Source: JAGPUQ01 sp036961295 (GTDB taxonomy: Bacteria > Pseudomonadota > Gammaproteobacteria > Pseudomonadales > Porticoccaceae). From it: a stretch of DNA of 64,000 nt. The DNA lies in contig JBALVX010000002.1 of assembly GCA_036961295.1 (NCBI GenBank), positions 186,001 through 250,000 of the forward strand, given 5' to 3'. The notes under the pieces are model-generated. The model was not told the origin of the DNA, searched no databases, and was given only the letters and a program-made list of their open reading frames with translations. Below, in pieces: positions 16,309-25,333 of this stretch (within the stretch, counting starts at the first letter, position 1; every line of letters begins with the position of its first letter). A program made the translations under genes and the position numbers.

Positions 16309-17196
16309 ATGTCCACTGACAAGCCAATCAACGCGGCAATGAACTACACCAAGCAGCAAGCGAACATTCTCGGTAAAACCATGAGCTATGTGGATGTCGG
16401 TAGCGGCGATCCCATCGTGTTTTTGCATGGCAATCCCACGTCGTCCTATTTGTGGCGCAACATCATACCCCATTGCGAAGCACTGGGCCGTTGCATCGCA
16501 CCGGATTTAATCGGTATGGGGGATTCGGAGAAGCTCTCGCCCTCCGGCCCGGACAGCTACCGCTTTGTGGAACATCGCGAGTACATCGACGCCCTGCTCG
16601 ATCACCTGGGTGTTAATAAAAATGTAACATTGGTGATTCACGACTGGGGTTCCGCACTGGGCTTCGACTGGGCCAACCGCCACCGGGATGCGGTAAAAGG
16701 CATCGCCTATATGGAAGCGATCATACAGCCCTTGACCTGGGAGGAATGGCCGCGCGCGATTACACCGGTATTTGAAGGCTTTCGCTCACCGGCGGGCGAC
16801 AAGATGGTGTTGGAAGACAATGTGTTTATCGAACAGGTGTTAACGGGAGCGATTATTCGCACGCTCTCTGACGAAGAGATGACGGAATACCGCCGACCGT
16901 TTTTAAACCCCGGCGAAGATCGCCGCCCCATGCTGACCTGGCCACGACAAATTCCGCTGGCGGGTGAACCCGAAGATGTGGTGAACATCGTTAAAGATTA
17001 CGGCAAGTGGTTAGCAACGAGTGATATGAAAAAATTATTTATCAACGCCGACCCCGGCGCGATTTTACGCGGCACGGCGCGAGATTTTTGTCGCACCTGG
17101 AAGAATCAAACCGAGGTTACTGTGCCCGGTATTCACTTTGTTCAGGAAGATGCGCCCGATGAAATTGGCAAGGCGATTGCGGAATGGATGAGCTAG
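16309..17196 (+). CDS. Haloalkane dehalogenase (subfamily II, LinB/DhaA-like)
   Basis: This is a 295-residue alpha/beta hydrolase that closely follows LinB. The catalytic pentad is complete: nucleophile D112 and halide-binding W113 (HDWGS), halide-binding N42 (HGNPTSSYLW), acid E136 (YMEA), and base H276 (HFVQED). Each is exactly four positions after its LinB equivalent (N38, D108, W109, E132, H272). It replaces carbon-bound halogen by hydroxyl in haloalkanes. GGAGG lies five bases before the ATG. It is flanked by tesB and rsmI. Family assignment is very strong; substrate range is unknown. Confidence 0.95.
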   Translation: MSTDKPINAAMNYTKQQANILGKTMSYVDVGSGDPIVFLHGNPTSSYLWRNIIPHCEALGRCIAPDLIGMGDSEKLSPSGPDSYRFVEHREYIDALLDHLGVNKNVTLVIHDWGSALGFDWANRHRDAVKGIAYMEAIIQPLTWEEWPRAITPVFEGFRSPAGDKMVLEDNVFIEQVLTGAIIRTLSDEEMTEYRRPFLNPGEDRRPMLTWPRQIPLAGEPEDVVNIVKDYGKWLATSDMKKLFINADPGAILRGTARDFCRTWKNQTEVTVPGIHFVQEDAPDEIGKAIAEWMS

Positions 17197-17269
17197 GTTT
17201 GGTCTAGCTCTTTTATTTCAGGGCTTTTAACTCCAAAGCTTTTAACTCGCCGCTTTTATTCCGCCGCTT

Positions 17270-18133
17270 TTAACTCCCCGCTTTTAATTCAAGGCCGCGT
17301 TGATACAGGCTGTTTTTATTCACGCCGGTAATTTTTGCGGCCAGGGCCACCGCCTGCTTTAAAGGTAGGTCGGCAATCAAGGTTGTTAGTACTTTTTCCA
17401 CATCGGCATCTTCGGCATTTTGCGCTTGCTTCGGCGCGCCCTCAATCATCAGCACAAACTCACCGCGCTGCTGATTGGGGTCGGCATGTAGAATTTCGAG
17501 TAACTCTGCGGCAGACCCGGACAAAAACGTTTCAAAGGTTTTGCTGAGCTCCCTCGCTAAGACAATATTACGCTGCGCTTCATTTCTCTGGACGTTCAGA
17601 ACCTCGCCGATGTCGGTCAAGGTATCCAGTATCCGGTGGGGCGCTTCGTAAAAAATCAGAGTGCGCAGCTCGACCAACAAGGTTTCCAGACGCTTGCGGC
17701 GCTCGCCGCTTTTTGCCGGCAAAAAACCTTCAAACGCAAAGCGATCGCTGGGCAAGCCCGCTGCACTTAACGCGGCGATGGCGGCGCAAGGCCCGGGGAT
17801 GGGCGATACGGTATAACCACCCTGTCGGGCATCGCGAACCAGCTTATAACCAGGGTCGGAAATCAGCGGGGTTCCGGCATCGGAAATCAGCGCCACGTCC
17901 TCGCCCTTAGCAAGAGCGCCCAGAATCCGCGCGCTTTGCCGCTGATCACCACGGTCGTGGTAGGGGGTCATTGGGGTATCGATGTTGAGATGCTTCAACA
18001 AACGACCACTGTGGCGGGTATCTTCGGCGGCGATAAGGGCGACTGTCTGGAGTATCTCGACAGCGCGGGGTACCATATCGCCCAGATTACCGATCGGTGT
18101 TGCAACTACATATAGGGTACCCGTCATTCTCAT
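17270..18133 (-). CDS. rsmI: 16S rRNA (cytidine(1402)-2'-O)-methyltransferase
   Basis: This is a 287-residue SAM-dependent methyltransferase of the tetrapyrrole-methylase fold that modifies C1402 of 16S rRNA with RsmH. TGTLYVVATPIGNLGD, AAEDTRHS and ISDAGTPLISDPG are diagnostic. Two in-frame ATGs (18133 and 18127) are possible; the first overlaps the divergent lpoA start inside the tetranucleotide CATG. The divergent rsmI/lpoA arrangement is conserved in gammaproteobacteria. Confidence 0.96.
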   Translation of the reverse strand: MRMTGTLYVVATPIGNLGDMVPRAVEILQTVALIAAEDTRHSGRLLKHLNIDTPMTPYHDRGDQRQSARILGALAKGEDVALISDAGTPLISDPGYKLVRDARQGGYTVSPIPGPCAAIAALSAAGLPSDRFAFEGFLPAKSGERRKRLETLLVELRTLIFYEAPHRILDTLTDIGEVLNVQRNEAQRNIVLARELSKTFETFLSGSAAELLEILHADPNQQRGEFVLMIEGAPKQAQNAEDADVEKVLTTLIADLPLKQAVALAAKITGVNKNSLYQRGLELKAGS

Positions 18134-19991
18134 GACTCCATCTGTTTTACTGTGTTTTAAAAGCCGTGTTAGGACTTACCTGAGAACATCCATTGCCGCG
18201 CTGGTCGCTTGCCTGGCGCTCTCACTATTGCCGGGCTGCACCAGCTCGCCGACCACGCCAGAATACACCACTGCGGCACCTAAGGCGGTAGACATACTGG
18301 CTCAGGCTGACAGCGCGCAATCTCCGGAGCGGGACGAACTACTGGCCAAAGCCGCTGCCATACAGGTAAATTCCGGCGACACCAACGCCGCCCTCGAGAC
18401 CTACGGGAAAGTGAATCCAGCCGTGTTGTCTGACCAAATGCTGGCGAACTATACCCTGAATTATGCGGCGCTCGCGGTAGCACACGACGAGTTTTTTCTA
18501 GCCCGCGAACTCCTCGACAAACCCGCCCGCCAACAATCCGCGCAATGGCCTCCGTCACAACAGGCGCAACTGTTACGCCTGCGCGGTGACTTGTTTGCCC
18601 TGCTCGGTGAAACCAGCGCCAGTATAACGGCCTACACGCAGTTGGCCCGCACCACCAATGATACCGGTGCTATTCAGGATATTCACAACACTATCTGGCG
18701 AGTACTGAACCATAGCTCTAATCAGCACCTCCTGGAACTGCACAACGCCGCCACTACCCGCGACCTCAAGGGCTGGTATCAACTGGCTCTGGTGAGCCGC
18801 CGCGAGCAAAGCAACCTGAGCCACCACCAGCAGGCCATTACCCAGTGGCGACAAGATTGGGCAGATCACCCGGCCTCACTAACACTGCCCTCATTTATCA
18901 CCCGCTCGTCTACCGGCGCTCAGCGCGTGCCACAAAAATTAGCCCTGCTGCTACCCATGCAGGGCCCCTACGCCACCGCGGCCAGCACCATTCGCGACGG
19001 CATTATGGCTTCTCTGTTTAATACCCAACGCAGCGGCGCTACCGCGCCCCAAATCGAGATCTACGACACCATAGGCGAAGACATTGTCGCGCTGTACCAA
19101 AGGGCTGTCAGCGAAGGTGCTGAGGCCGTCATCGGCCCGCTGCGACGCGAACAGCTCGATGCGCTGTCACGGCAAGCCACTCTGCCGATACCGGTCACTG
19201 GTCTTAATTATCTCAATCAGGAAACCGCCCAGACCCCAGCCAACTTTTATCAATTTGGTTTGTCCGTTGCCGACGAGGCTAGCCAGGCCGCGCGACGTGC
19301 CTGGATAGAAGGTCGTCGTAGCGCGCTGATATTGGTGCCGAACACCACCTGGGGCCTAAGAGCGCGAGATACTTTCGAACAAACGTTTCGCGCCAACGGT
19401 GGCCGCATTGCCGCCAGCGCTAGCTACGAAATGGGACTGAAGGATTTTTCTTCGGTGATTCGACCACTGCTGCTGGTTGATCAAAGCAGTGCGCGGGTTA
19501 ACGAACTGCAACGCACCCTGGGAAAAGCGCTCGAACACGCGCCCAACCGCCGCCAGGATGTCGATATGATTTTTCTGGTCGCCTATCCCAATCAAGGTCG
19601 GCAGATTAAACCCACGCTCGACTTTTTCTACGCCCACGACCTGCCGATATACGCCACGTCTCATATTTATGCCGGCATCGAAGATCCTCGTCGCGACAAC
19701 GATCTCGACCGCATTCGCTTTACCGCGATGCCCTGGACATTGGATGCCGATACCGAAGTACGCCCCGGCAAAGACTTAGCTCCGGCCTTCCGCCACCTGT
19801 TTGCTTTGGGGGCAGACGCCTATCAACTGCAGCAATGGTTGGGTCTTATGGACACGCTGAACGACGCCACCTTTAACGGCTACACCGGAACACTAACGGT
19901 GCCAACTAATAATCGGATTCGCCGCGAGCAGCCCTGGGCCAGGTTCCGCCACGGTAAGGTCTACCCCGGCTCGGGTTTTCGGGACGATTAA
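18132..19991 (+). CDS. lpoA: Penicillin-binding protein activator LpoA-like lipoprotein
   Basis: This is a 619-residue outer-membrane lipoprotein that stimulates PBP1A from the periplasm. The signal peptide ends in the lipobox LLPGC with C36 as the lipidated residue. An N-terminal TPR-like region (about 40-290) is followed by a periplasmic-binding-protein-like domain (about 300-610), as in LpoA. A longer reading frame begins at 17982, but those 50 codons lie inside rsmI and precede the signal peptide, so ATG 18132 is chosen. The stop overlaps the yraN start by one base. Confidence 0.92.
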   Translation: MTPSVLLCFKSRVRTYLRTSIAALVACLALSLLPGCTSSPTTPEYTTAAPKAVDILAQADSAQSPERDELLAKAAAIQVNSGDTNAALETYGKVNPAVLSDQMLANYTLNYAALAVAHDEFFLARELLDKPARQQSAQWPPSQQAQLLRLRGDLFALLGETSASITAYTQLARTTNDTGAIQDIHNTIWRVLNHSSNQHLLELHNAATTRDLKGWYQLALVSRREQSNLSHHQQAITQWRQDWADHPASLTLPSFITRSSTGAQRVPQKLALLLPMQGPYATAASTIRDGIMASLFNTQRSGATAPQIEIYDTIGEDIVALYQRAVSEGAEAVIGPLRREQLDALSRQATLPIPVTGLNYLNQETAQTPANFYQFGLSVADEASQAARRAWIEGRRSALILVPNTTWGLRARDTFEQTFRANGGRIAASASYEMGLKDFSSVIRPLLLVDQSSARVNELQRTLGKALEHAPNRRQDVDMIFLVAYPNQGRQIKPTLDFFYAHDLPIYATSHIYAGIEDPRRDNDLDRIRFTAMPWTLDADTEVRPGKDLAPAFRHLFALGADAYQLQQWLGLMDTLNDATFNGYTGTLTVPTNNRIRREQPWARFRHGKVYPGSGFRDD

Positions 19992-20386
19992 TGACCGCCG
20001 GAATCAGCGCGAAGCATGGTAAAACTGCCGAACATCAGGCAGCCAAAATGTTGCGCCGGGCCGGACTTAAAATACTGCATCGTAATTATCGTGCGCCCCG
20101 AGGGGAAATCGATATTATTGCGGATGATGATGGCACTCTGGTGTTTGCCGAAGTACGCTTGCGCACCCACACGGCTTTTGGTCGCCCCGACGAAACCATT
20201 ACCAAACGCAAACAACAGAGTATTGCGCGCGCCGCCGAACACTATTTGGCCAGCGAAACCAAACACCGCCAACACCAGAGCCAGCCCTGTCGCTTTGACG
20301 CCATTTGTCTGGCACCGACGGAAGATAACAGCGGAAAATACACCATGGAGTGGCTGCGCGATGCCTTCCGCCTGGACGATCACTAA
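19991..20386 (+). CDS. yraN: YraN family (UPF0102) endonuclease-like protein
   Basis: This is a 131-residue restriction-endonuclease-fold protein. GKTAEHQAAKMLRRAG, RNYRAPRGEIDII and the VFAEVRLR motif give the PD-(D/E)XK-like pattern E...D...ExR. The function is not settled. The start codon overlaps the lpoA stop (TAATG), so translation is coupled. Conserved place after lpoA. Confidence 0.95.
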   Translation: MTAGISAKHGKTAEHQAAKMLRRAGLKILHRNYRAPRGEIDIIADDDGTLVFAEVRLRTHTAFGRPDETITKRKQQSIARAAEHYLASETKHRQHQSQPCRFDAICLAPTEDNSGKYTMEWLRDAFRLDDH

Positions 20387-20465
20387 CACAGCATTACTGT
20401 GACGATTGCCTTAAGAAATAGAAAGACAGAAAGATAGCAAAACAGACAAATAGACAGAGAGATAC

Positions 20466-21050
20466 ATGGAAGAACAGGTCATCGAACATTTTCACCGTAG
20501 CATCCAGGCCAAAATGGCGGTGGGCGAACAGCTGGCTCCCACCATTGCAGCGGCGGCAAAGAGCCTTAGCGAAACATTTTTAAATGGCGGCAAGCTATGG
20601 ATTGCAGGCTTTGGTGCCAGCCAGCATCTCGCTGCACATATACATTACTGCCTGTCTCACGGCCTGAATTTTGAACGTCCCACCTTACCGGTCTTGCTAT
20701 TAAACGATACTCCCGGCCCCTTTGTTAATCCGGATCGCCTCGACGGTCAGATATACTCGCGACAACTAAACGCACTGGCGGATTCCGGCGATGTACTTTT
20801 GGTGGTTAGTCCTGGAGATAACCCGGAGCCTCTAACGCAAGCTATTACCGCAGCCCACAGTCGAAATGCGACCAGTATTGTATTGACCGGGCCGGGAGAT
20901 TCACTGCTAACGATCCAGCTGAACGCAAATGATATTGAACTTTCTAGCGGCGCAAACAACCAACTCCGCAACCAGGAAATACAATTGCTGATTATTTTTT
21001 GTTTATGTGAATTAATAGAACAACAATTCTTTGGAGGATCAGCACCGTGA
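20466..21050 (+). CDS. SIS-domain protein, DiaA / phosphoheptose isomerase-like
   Basis: This is a 194-residue single SIS-domain protein. In this location (yraN / SIS / BON lipoprotein) the E. coli counterpart is DiaA, which binds DnaA and helps initiate replication; in Pseudomonas it is annotated GmhA-like. The GKLWIAGFGASQHLAAH segment is the sugar-phosphate-binding site, with FGAS in place of the usual GNGGS, which argues against normal isomerase activity. The stop overlaps the next start in GTGA. Confidence 0.85.
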   Translation: MEEQVIEHFHRSIQAKMAVGEQLAPTIAAAAKSLSETFLNGGKLWIAGFGASQHLAAHIHYCLSHGLNFERPTLPVLLLNDTPGPFVNPDRLDGQIYSRQLNALADSGDVLLVVSPGDNPEPLTQAITAAHSRNATSIVLTGPGDSLLTIQLNANDIELSSGANNQLRNQEIQLLIIFCLCELIEQQFFGGSAP

Positions 21051-21664
21051 TACAGGGAAAAACAGAGGCAACAGGAATGTTACGATTTACGCACAGAATC
21101 ACCACGGGGGTTCTCATCGCGCTCATCACCTTGATGCTCGGTGCGTGCACCACTGCCGTGCACAAAGTGACGAAGGAGCCTTTTCAACCCGACCCAGCAG
21201 AAACTTCAGTCGGCACCGATCTGGATGATTTGCAGATGGACACCCTGATTGGGGTCAACATTAAAAAAGCCCATTCCGGCCTGGAAAACATTCATCTCAA
21301 CGTACACACCTACAACAAAGTGGTATTACTCACAGGAGAGGTACCCAACGCCGAATTGCGCAAGCTTGCAGGCGACACCGCGCGAAACTTTCGCGGCGTG
21401 CGTCAGGTCTACAACGAACTTACTATCCAGGGTGCCTCGTCCTTATTGGCGCGCACCAACGACACCTGGCTAACCACTAAGGTTAAAAGCAAGCTACTCG
21501 CCTACAAAGACATCAAAGGCCGGCAGGTAAAAGTCGCCACTGAAAACAGCGTCGTTTATTTAATGGGTATTGTTACCCGCGCCGATTCAGATCGCATCGC
21601 GAACGTGGTCAGTCAAACGGCTGGAGTGAGGAAGGTGGTTAAGGTCTTTGAATACCTGGATTAA
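21047..21664 (+). CDS. dolP: BON-domain outer-membrane lipoprotein (DolP-like)
   Basis: This is a 205-residue lipoprotein with a lipobox (LGAC) and two BON domains (about 70-135 and 140-205). Such proteins maintain outer-membrane integrity. The GTG at 21047 overlaps the upstream stop by four bases and has GGAGG ten bases before it. An ATG ten codons later (21077) is possible but has only a weak site. Closes the conserved lpoA-yraN-SIS-BON operon. Confidence 0.88.
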   Translation: MIQGKTEATGMLRFTHRITTGVLIALITLMLGACTTAVHKVTKEPFQPDPAETSVGTDLDDLQMDTLIGVNIKKAHSGLENIHLNVHTYNKVVLLTGEVPNAELRKLAGDTARNFRGVRQVYNELTIQGASSLLARTNDTWLTTKVKSKLLAYKDIKGRQVKVATENSVVYLMGIVTRADSDRIANVVSQTAGVRKVVKVFEYLD

Positions 21665-21818
21665 ATTGTTCGATCTCAGGCGACGAGGCCTTAATGCCCC
21701 CGTAAGGGAAGCTGTGGACATCATACTAAACCATAAAAGAACAAAGAAGCGGGGGAAATAAAACCCGCTAACCAGCAAAATCGATCACTTATTTATTAAA
21801 GCACCACCGTTATTAAAT

Positions 21819-22061
21819 TCACCCAGATTCTTTAAGCATTACGACGAGCTGATCCTTAAGGTGCAGCCGCACTTTCTTCTGACTTTCCAAATGCTCATCA
21901 GAGCAATTCTCAGCCCCGCTCTCAAAACGGTGAACGGCGTGATCGACCTCGTGATAGTCTTTGAAGAGCCGGGCAAAATGGTTATTGCTAATTTTGAGTT
22001 CGTGAATTTTATCTCTGTATTCTGGTAACTCGTGAATCAAATCGTGTTTTTCGATAGTCAT
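21819..22061 (-). CDS. YdcH family (DUF465) protein
   Basis: This is an 80-residue helical protein matching the DUF465/YdcH family: EYRDKIHELKISNNHFARLF-type N-terminal helix, DHAVHRFESG, then a basic helix LKKVRLHLKDQL-like. Members are small cytoplasmic proteins, function unknown. GGAG lies upstream of the ATG. It stands alone between the dolP operon and the HAPMO-like BVMO. Confidence 0.85.
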   Translation of the reverse strand: MTIEKHDLIHELPEYRDKIHELKISNNHFARLFKDYHEVDHAVHRFESGAENCSDEHLESQKKVRLHLKDQLVVMLKESG

Positions 22062-22180
22062 CTAGTTATGCACTCCTCATATAAACCTGGGCTTCTGCTT
22101 CCATTATGACAAATTCACCCGATGGGCGATTGACACACGTCAAGAAACAAATAATTCCGGTTTCTTTAGAGTCGATAAGG

Positions 22181-22208
22181 AAAAAAGCCGGTGACTTAGT
22201 CACCGGCT
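22181..22208 (-). terminator. Rho-independent terminator of the HAPMO-like BVMO gene
   Basis: AGCCGGTGAC (22186-22195) pairs perfectly with GTCACCGGCT (22199-22208) over a TTA loop. On the minus strand it is followed by a T6 tract, as needed to end the gene that stops at 22235. Confidence 0.9.
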
Positions 22209-22234
22209 TCACGATCGATCAATCAACAAACAAA

Positions 22235-24163
22235 TCAACCCACTCGCGACTCGCTTGTGTAATCATCCATATCCACGGTTTTGGTCATCTCAAAGAAATC
22301 CACATTGCGATACGGTGAATTCACCACAATGCGGCCTTTGGAATTGCGGTAATAGGTGCTCATGCCCGGGTGAGTCCACACCATCTTTTCGTGCATTTCG
22401 TTAAGTTTGTCGAGATAGCGATCGTGGGCATCGTCGCGGCACTCAACCGCACCAACATTTTGCTTGTTCATTTTGTCGATCATGTCCATGACGTAACGCA
22501 CTTGCATCTCGGAGACAAAAATCAAACTACCACCGTGACCCGGTTGTAAGTTAGGACCATAGAGCGTGAAAAAGTTTGGGAAGCCAGGGATCACTGTGCC
22601 CAAATAAGAGCTAGCATCTTCGTCACCCCACACGTCGCGCACGTTCTTACCAGAACGCCCGACCAGGTCATAGGTGGACAGCATTTTCAGCACATCGAAA
22701 CCAGTGGAGATCAAAATCACGTCGGCTTCGTATTCGCTGCCATCTTTGGTAATGACTTTATTGCCTTCGATGCGAACAATCGGGTTGTCCACCAGTTCAA
22801 CCTTGGGGTTGCGCAACATGCGGTACCAGCCATTGTCCATCAACAAACGCTTGCCGAAAGGCGGGTACGTTGGCAGAACTTTGTCGAGCAAATCGGTACG
22901 ATCGCCGAGTTCACTTTTAATATAATCGGTAAAGTAAGCACGGTGAGCATCGTTTACCGCATTGAGAGAACGCTCAGGATGCTCCCAGTTTTCATCTTTA
23001 AATAACGACAGATAAACCCGGTCGTTATAGGTCCAACCCAAGCGCATGCGATACCACATGCGATATAAGGGCACCTCTTTAAGCAGGAAGCGCACCGGCT
23101 CCGGAACCTGCTTGCGGAACTGCTCGTGGGGCGAAGCCCAGTGGGGGCCGCGCTGGAAAATAGTGAGCGACTCCACGTCATTTTGAATCTCAGGCCCGAT
23201 CTGCATACCGGTTGCGCCGTTGCCAATCATAATGACTCGCTTGCCTTCGATAGTTTTGTCATTCGGCCACTCGGCGGTATGCCAGCTCTCACCGGTAAAG
23301 CTATCAAGGCCTTCGATGTCGGGAAACGCGGGTGGGTTAAAGATGCCCGCCGCACTAATGACGATATTTGCGGTATGAGTCGTCTCGGCACCACTGGAAT
23401 CCTTGACCTTAACTTCCCAGCTCTGACTCTCTTCCTGATAGATCGCGGACACCACGTCGGTATCAAACTGGATATCATCTTTTACCTCAAAATCCTGGGC
23501 AACCTGGTCGAAGTAGTCGTGCAGTTCGTCGCGCATCGCGAAGTAGGCCGACCAATCGTAGGGGGCGAAGGAAAACGAATAAAGATGATTGGGGGTATCG
23601 ACACCGGCACCAGGGTAGCGATTGTCTTGCCAAACACCGCCCACGGAATGACGACGTTCGAATAATTTAAAGGGAATACCTGCGGTTTTTAAATTTACTG
23701 CCGCAACCAAACCAGAAACACCGGCGCCAATCACGATGACATTGAAGTCTTCCGGCACATCGATTTTTTGATCCCAAAGCATCGGGGTTTGCCCCAGCTG
23801 CGCCGATGTCATCGCGCCGTATTCTTCTGGCACGGTCTCACCCATTGCTACGGTGAGCATTTCGACTAAATCCTGATCGCTGGGATTCAGCGCTGGCGGC
23901 TTGCCGCCTTTCCAGGCAAGAATCGCTTCGAGTGCCGCAGCGCGAATCTCCTGTTGAATCTCCTCGCTCAAACGACCGCTGTCGTTGTCATCTACGCCGC
24001 GCGGGCGCTTGGGTTTATAAGGATCGGACAACCAACGTTTGTCGCCACTCAGCTGCACTAACACCATTAACAAGGTGGGGACGTTGGCGATGGCCACCGC
24101 CTCTTTAAATTGCTGTTCTTCGGTCACATTACTTCCCTCAGTCACATTACTTCCCTCAGTCAT
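22235..24163 (-). CDS. Baeyer-Villiger monooxygenase, 4-hydroxyacetophenone monooxygenase-like
   Basis: This is a 642-residue FAD/NADPH monooxygenase. A helical N-terminal extension of about 140 residues precedes the FAD motif GAGVSG (146-151), as in HAPMO-type enzymes. The BVMO fingerprint F289-x-G-x-x-x-H-x-x-x-W-P300 is exact and the NADPH motif GNGATG is at 314-319. The N-terminus contains a repeated TEGSNV encoded by an 18-bp tandem repeat; each unit carries its own GGAAG plus ATG/GTG, so translation may start at any of three sites (residues 1, 7, 13). A strong terminator follows. It heads nothing but shares strand with the downstream-lying catabolic genes at 24.4-27.1 kb. Confidence 0.92.
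   Translation of the reverse strand: MTEGSNVTEGSNVTEEQQFKEAVAIANVPTLLMVLVQLSGDKRWLSDPYKPKRPRGVDDNDSGRLSEEIQQEIRAAALEAILAWKGGKPPALNPSDQDLVEMLTVAMGETVPEEYGAMTSAQLGQTPMLWDQKIDVPEDFNVIVIGAGVSGLVAAVNLKTAGIPFKLFERRHSVGGVWQDNRYPGAGVDTPNHLYSFSFAPYDWSAYFAMRDELHDYFDQVAQDFEVKDDIQFDTDVVSAIYQEESQSWEVKVKDSSGAETTHTANIVISAAGIFNPPAFPDIEGLDSFTGESWHTAEWPNDKTIEGKRVIMIGNGATGMQIGPEIQNDVESLTIFQRGPHWASPHEQFRKQVPEPVRFLLKEVPLYRMWYRMRLGWTYNDRVYLSLFKDENWEHPERSLNAVNDAHRAYFTDYIKSELGDRTDLLDKVLPTYPPFGKRLLMDNGWYRMLRNPKVELVDNPIVRIEGNKVITKDGSEYEADVILISTGFDVLKMLSTYDLVGRSGKNVRDVWGDEDASSYLGTVIPGFPNFFTLYGPNLQPGHGGSLIFVSEMQVRYVMDMIDKMNKQNVGAVECRDDAHDRYLDKLNEMHEKMVWTHPGMSTYYRNSKGRIVVNSPYRNVDFFEMTKTVDMDDYTSESRVG
24123..24158. repeat. 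18-bp tandem repeat over a translation start
   Basis: The unit GTCACATTACTTCCCTCA occurs at 24123-24140 and 24141-24158, followed by a degenerate third copy that contains the ATG. On the coding strand each unit supplies GGAAG and a start codon five or six bases later. The result is three consecutive in-frame initiation signals. Confidence 0.85.
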
Positions 24164-24393
24164 AATTACTTCCTATAATTGATAAAAATAAAAATTAATA
24201 AGAATTTGAAATTTGGTCTGAACCCGACACAATATAGTTAAGGTCGTACTCGCTGCGCACGCCCGGCGCGAGTTTTCAGAATTGGTTAGTATGTAGAATT
24301 GATTTACAAATTATTCGGTGTGCGCAAATAGGCAACTGCTGAAAAAAATGTTCACTCAAAAAAATAACATAGCAACATGGCAACAGACACCGA

Positions 24394-25215
24394 CTACCTT
24401 GCTTGCCATAAAAACCCACTGGTTTTCTTGCCGAGAATATCGTCATCGAAGATCAAATCGGCCGCTGACCCTGCCGCGCCATAGCAAACATGCAATGGCA
24501 TTAAGTGTTCTTCCCTGGGGTGACAATATCGGGCGGAGGATGCTGAATCCCAACAAGTCAATTGTTGCTCACGCTGCTTTTCGTCAAGCAGTTTACTCGT
24601 ACAGACATCAATCAGCCAGTCTTGAAACGCATTATTGCCCTTATCGACATTAGCGGCATCCGGGGCAAAGAACGCTCCCATGTTGTGAAACGTTAGCCCT
24701 GAGCCAATAATCAATACATTCTCCTCTCGCAGAGGGGCCAGGGCCCGACCCAGCTGAATATGGAACTGGGGGTCCAGGGTATTCACCAAAGACAACTGGA
24801 CGCAGGGAATATCGGCATCGGGGTAGACCAGCTTTAAGGGCACAAATACCCCGTGATCAAAATCGCGCTGGTCATCCAGACGGGCATTAAACCCTTGACC
24901 AGTCAGCAATTTCTCGACTTTCTGGGTTAGACTTGCACACCCGTCCAGGGGGTAGTCAATATTATAAGTCTCTTTCGGGAAGTTGTAGTAGTCGTAGTAC
25001 AGTCCGGGCTTGGCCTTGCTAGTAATAACGGGCTGATCCTCTTCCCAATGGGCGCTGATTATCAAGATCGCCTCTGGCTTGTCAATTTGTGAGGCTAGCC
25101 CACTTAAAAATCGGGTCAGATGCTTATGCCCTTCGTCGCCAAACAACGGCAGTGGCCCGCCGCCGTGGGGCAAAAACAGTACGGGAGAAAGAACGTTATT
25201 TTCTGCTTGTGTCAT
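24394..25215 (-). CDS. Class III extradiol dioxygenase family protein (LigB/DODA, YgiD-like)
   Basis: This is a 273-residue protein of the 4,5-DOPA-extradiol-dioxygenase / LigB family. Metal and catalytic His residues lie in FLPHGGGPLPL near the N-terminus, SAHWEE, FDHGVFVPL and EEHLMPLHV. A longer frame begins at 25323, but those 36 codons contain a terminator stem (25288-25314), so ATG 25215 is taken. The family opens catechol-type rings; E. coli YgiD acts on DOPA weakly. It lies between a BVMO and an amidohydrolase on the same strand, consistent with aromatic breakdown. Confidence 0.85.
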   Translation of the reverse strand: MTQAENNVLSPVLFLPHGGGPLPLFGDEGHKHLTRFLSGLASQIDKPEAILIISAHWEEDQPVITSKAKPGLYYDYYNFPKETYNIDYPLDGCASLTQKVEKLLTGQGFNARLDDQRDFDHGVFVPLKLVYPDADIPCVQLSLVNTLDPQFHIQLGRALAPLREENVLIIGSGLTFHNMGAFFAPDAANVDKGNNAFQDWLIDVCTSKLLDEKQREQQLTCWDSASSARYCHPREEHLMPLHVCYGAAGSAADLIFDDDILGKKTSGFLWQAR

Positions 25216-25287
25216 ACGTTTATCTACTCTACAACTCGGTGCGACATCAACCAATATTATATCGGAATCAATTAACGGCCCGGCGAA

Positions 25288-25314
25288 AAAAAACCGAGCT
25301 AGACTCGGTTTTTT
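25288..25314. terminator. Bidirectional rho-independent terminator
   Basis: AAAAAACCGAG pairs with CTCGGTTTTTT over a CTAGA loop. It ends the amidohydrolase transcript (stop at 25334) and separates it from the dioxygenase gene, showing that these same-strand genes are not one simple operon. Confidence 0.88.
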
Positions 25315-25333
25315 CCTTACCAAAAATTAATAA

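Noticed and set aside
17982..18131. 50-codon N-terminal extension of LpoA
   Set aside because: It lies inside rsmI and precedes a normal signal peptide and lipobox.
25216..25323. 36-codon N-terminal extension of the LigB/DODA-like protein
   Set aside because: A rho-independent terminator lies within it.
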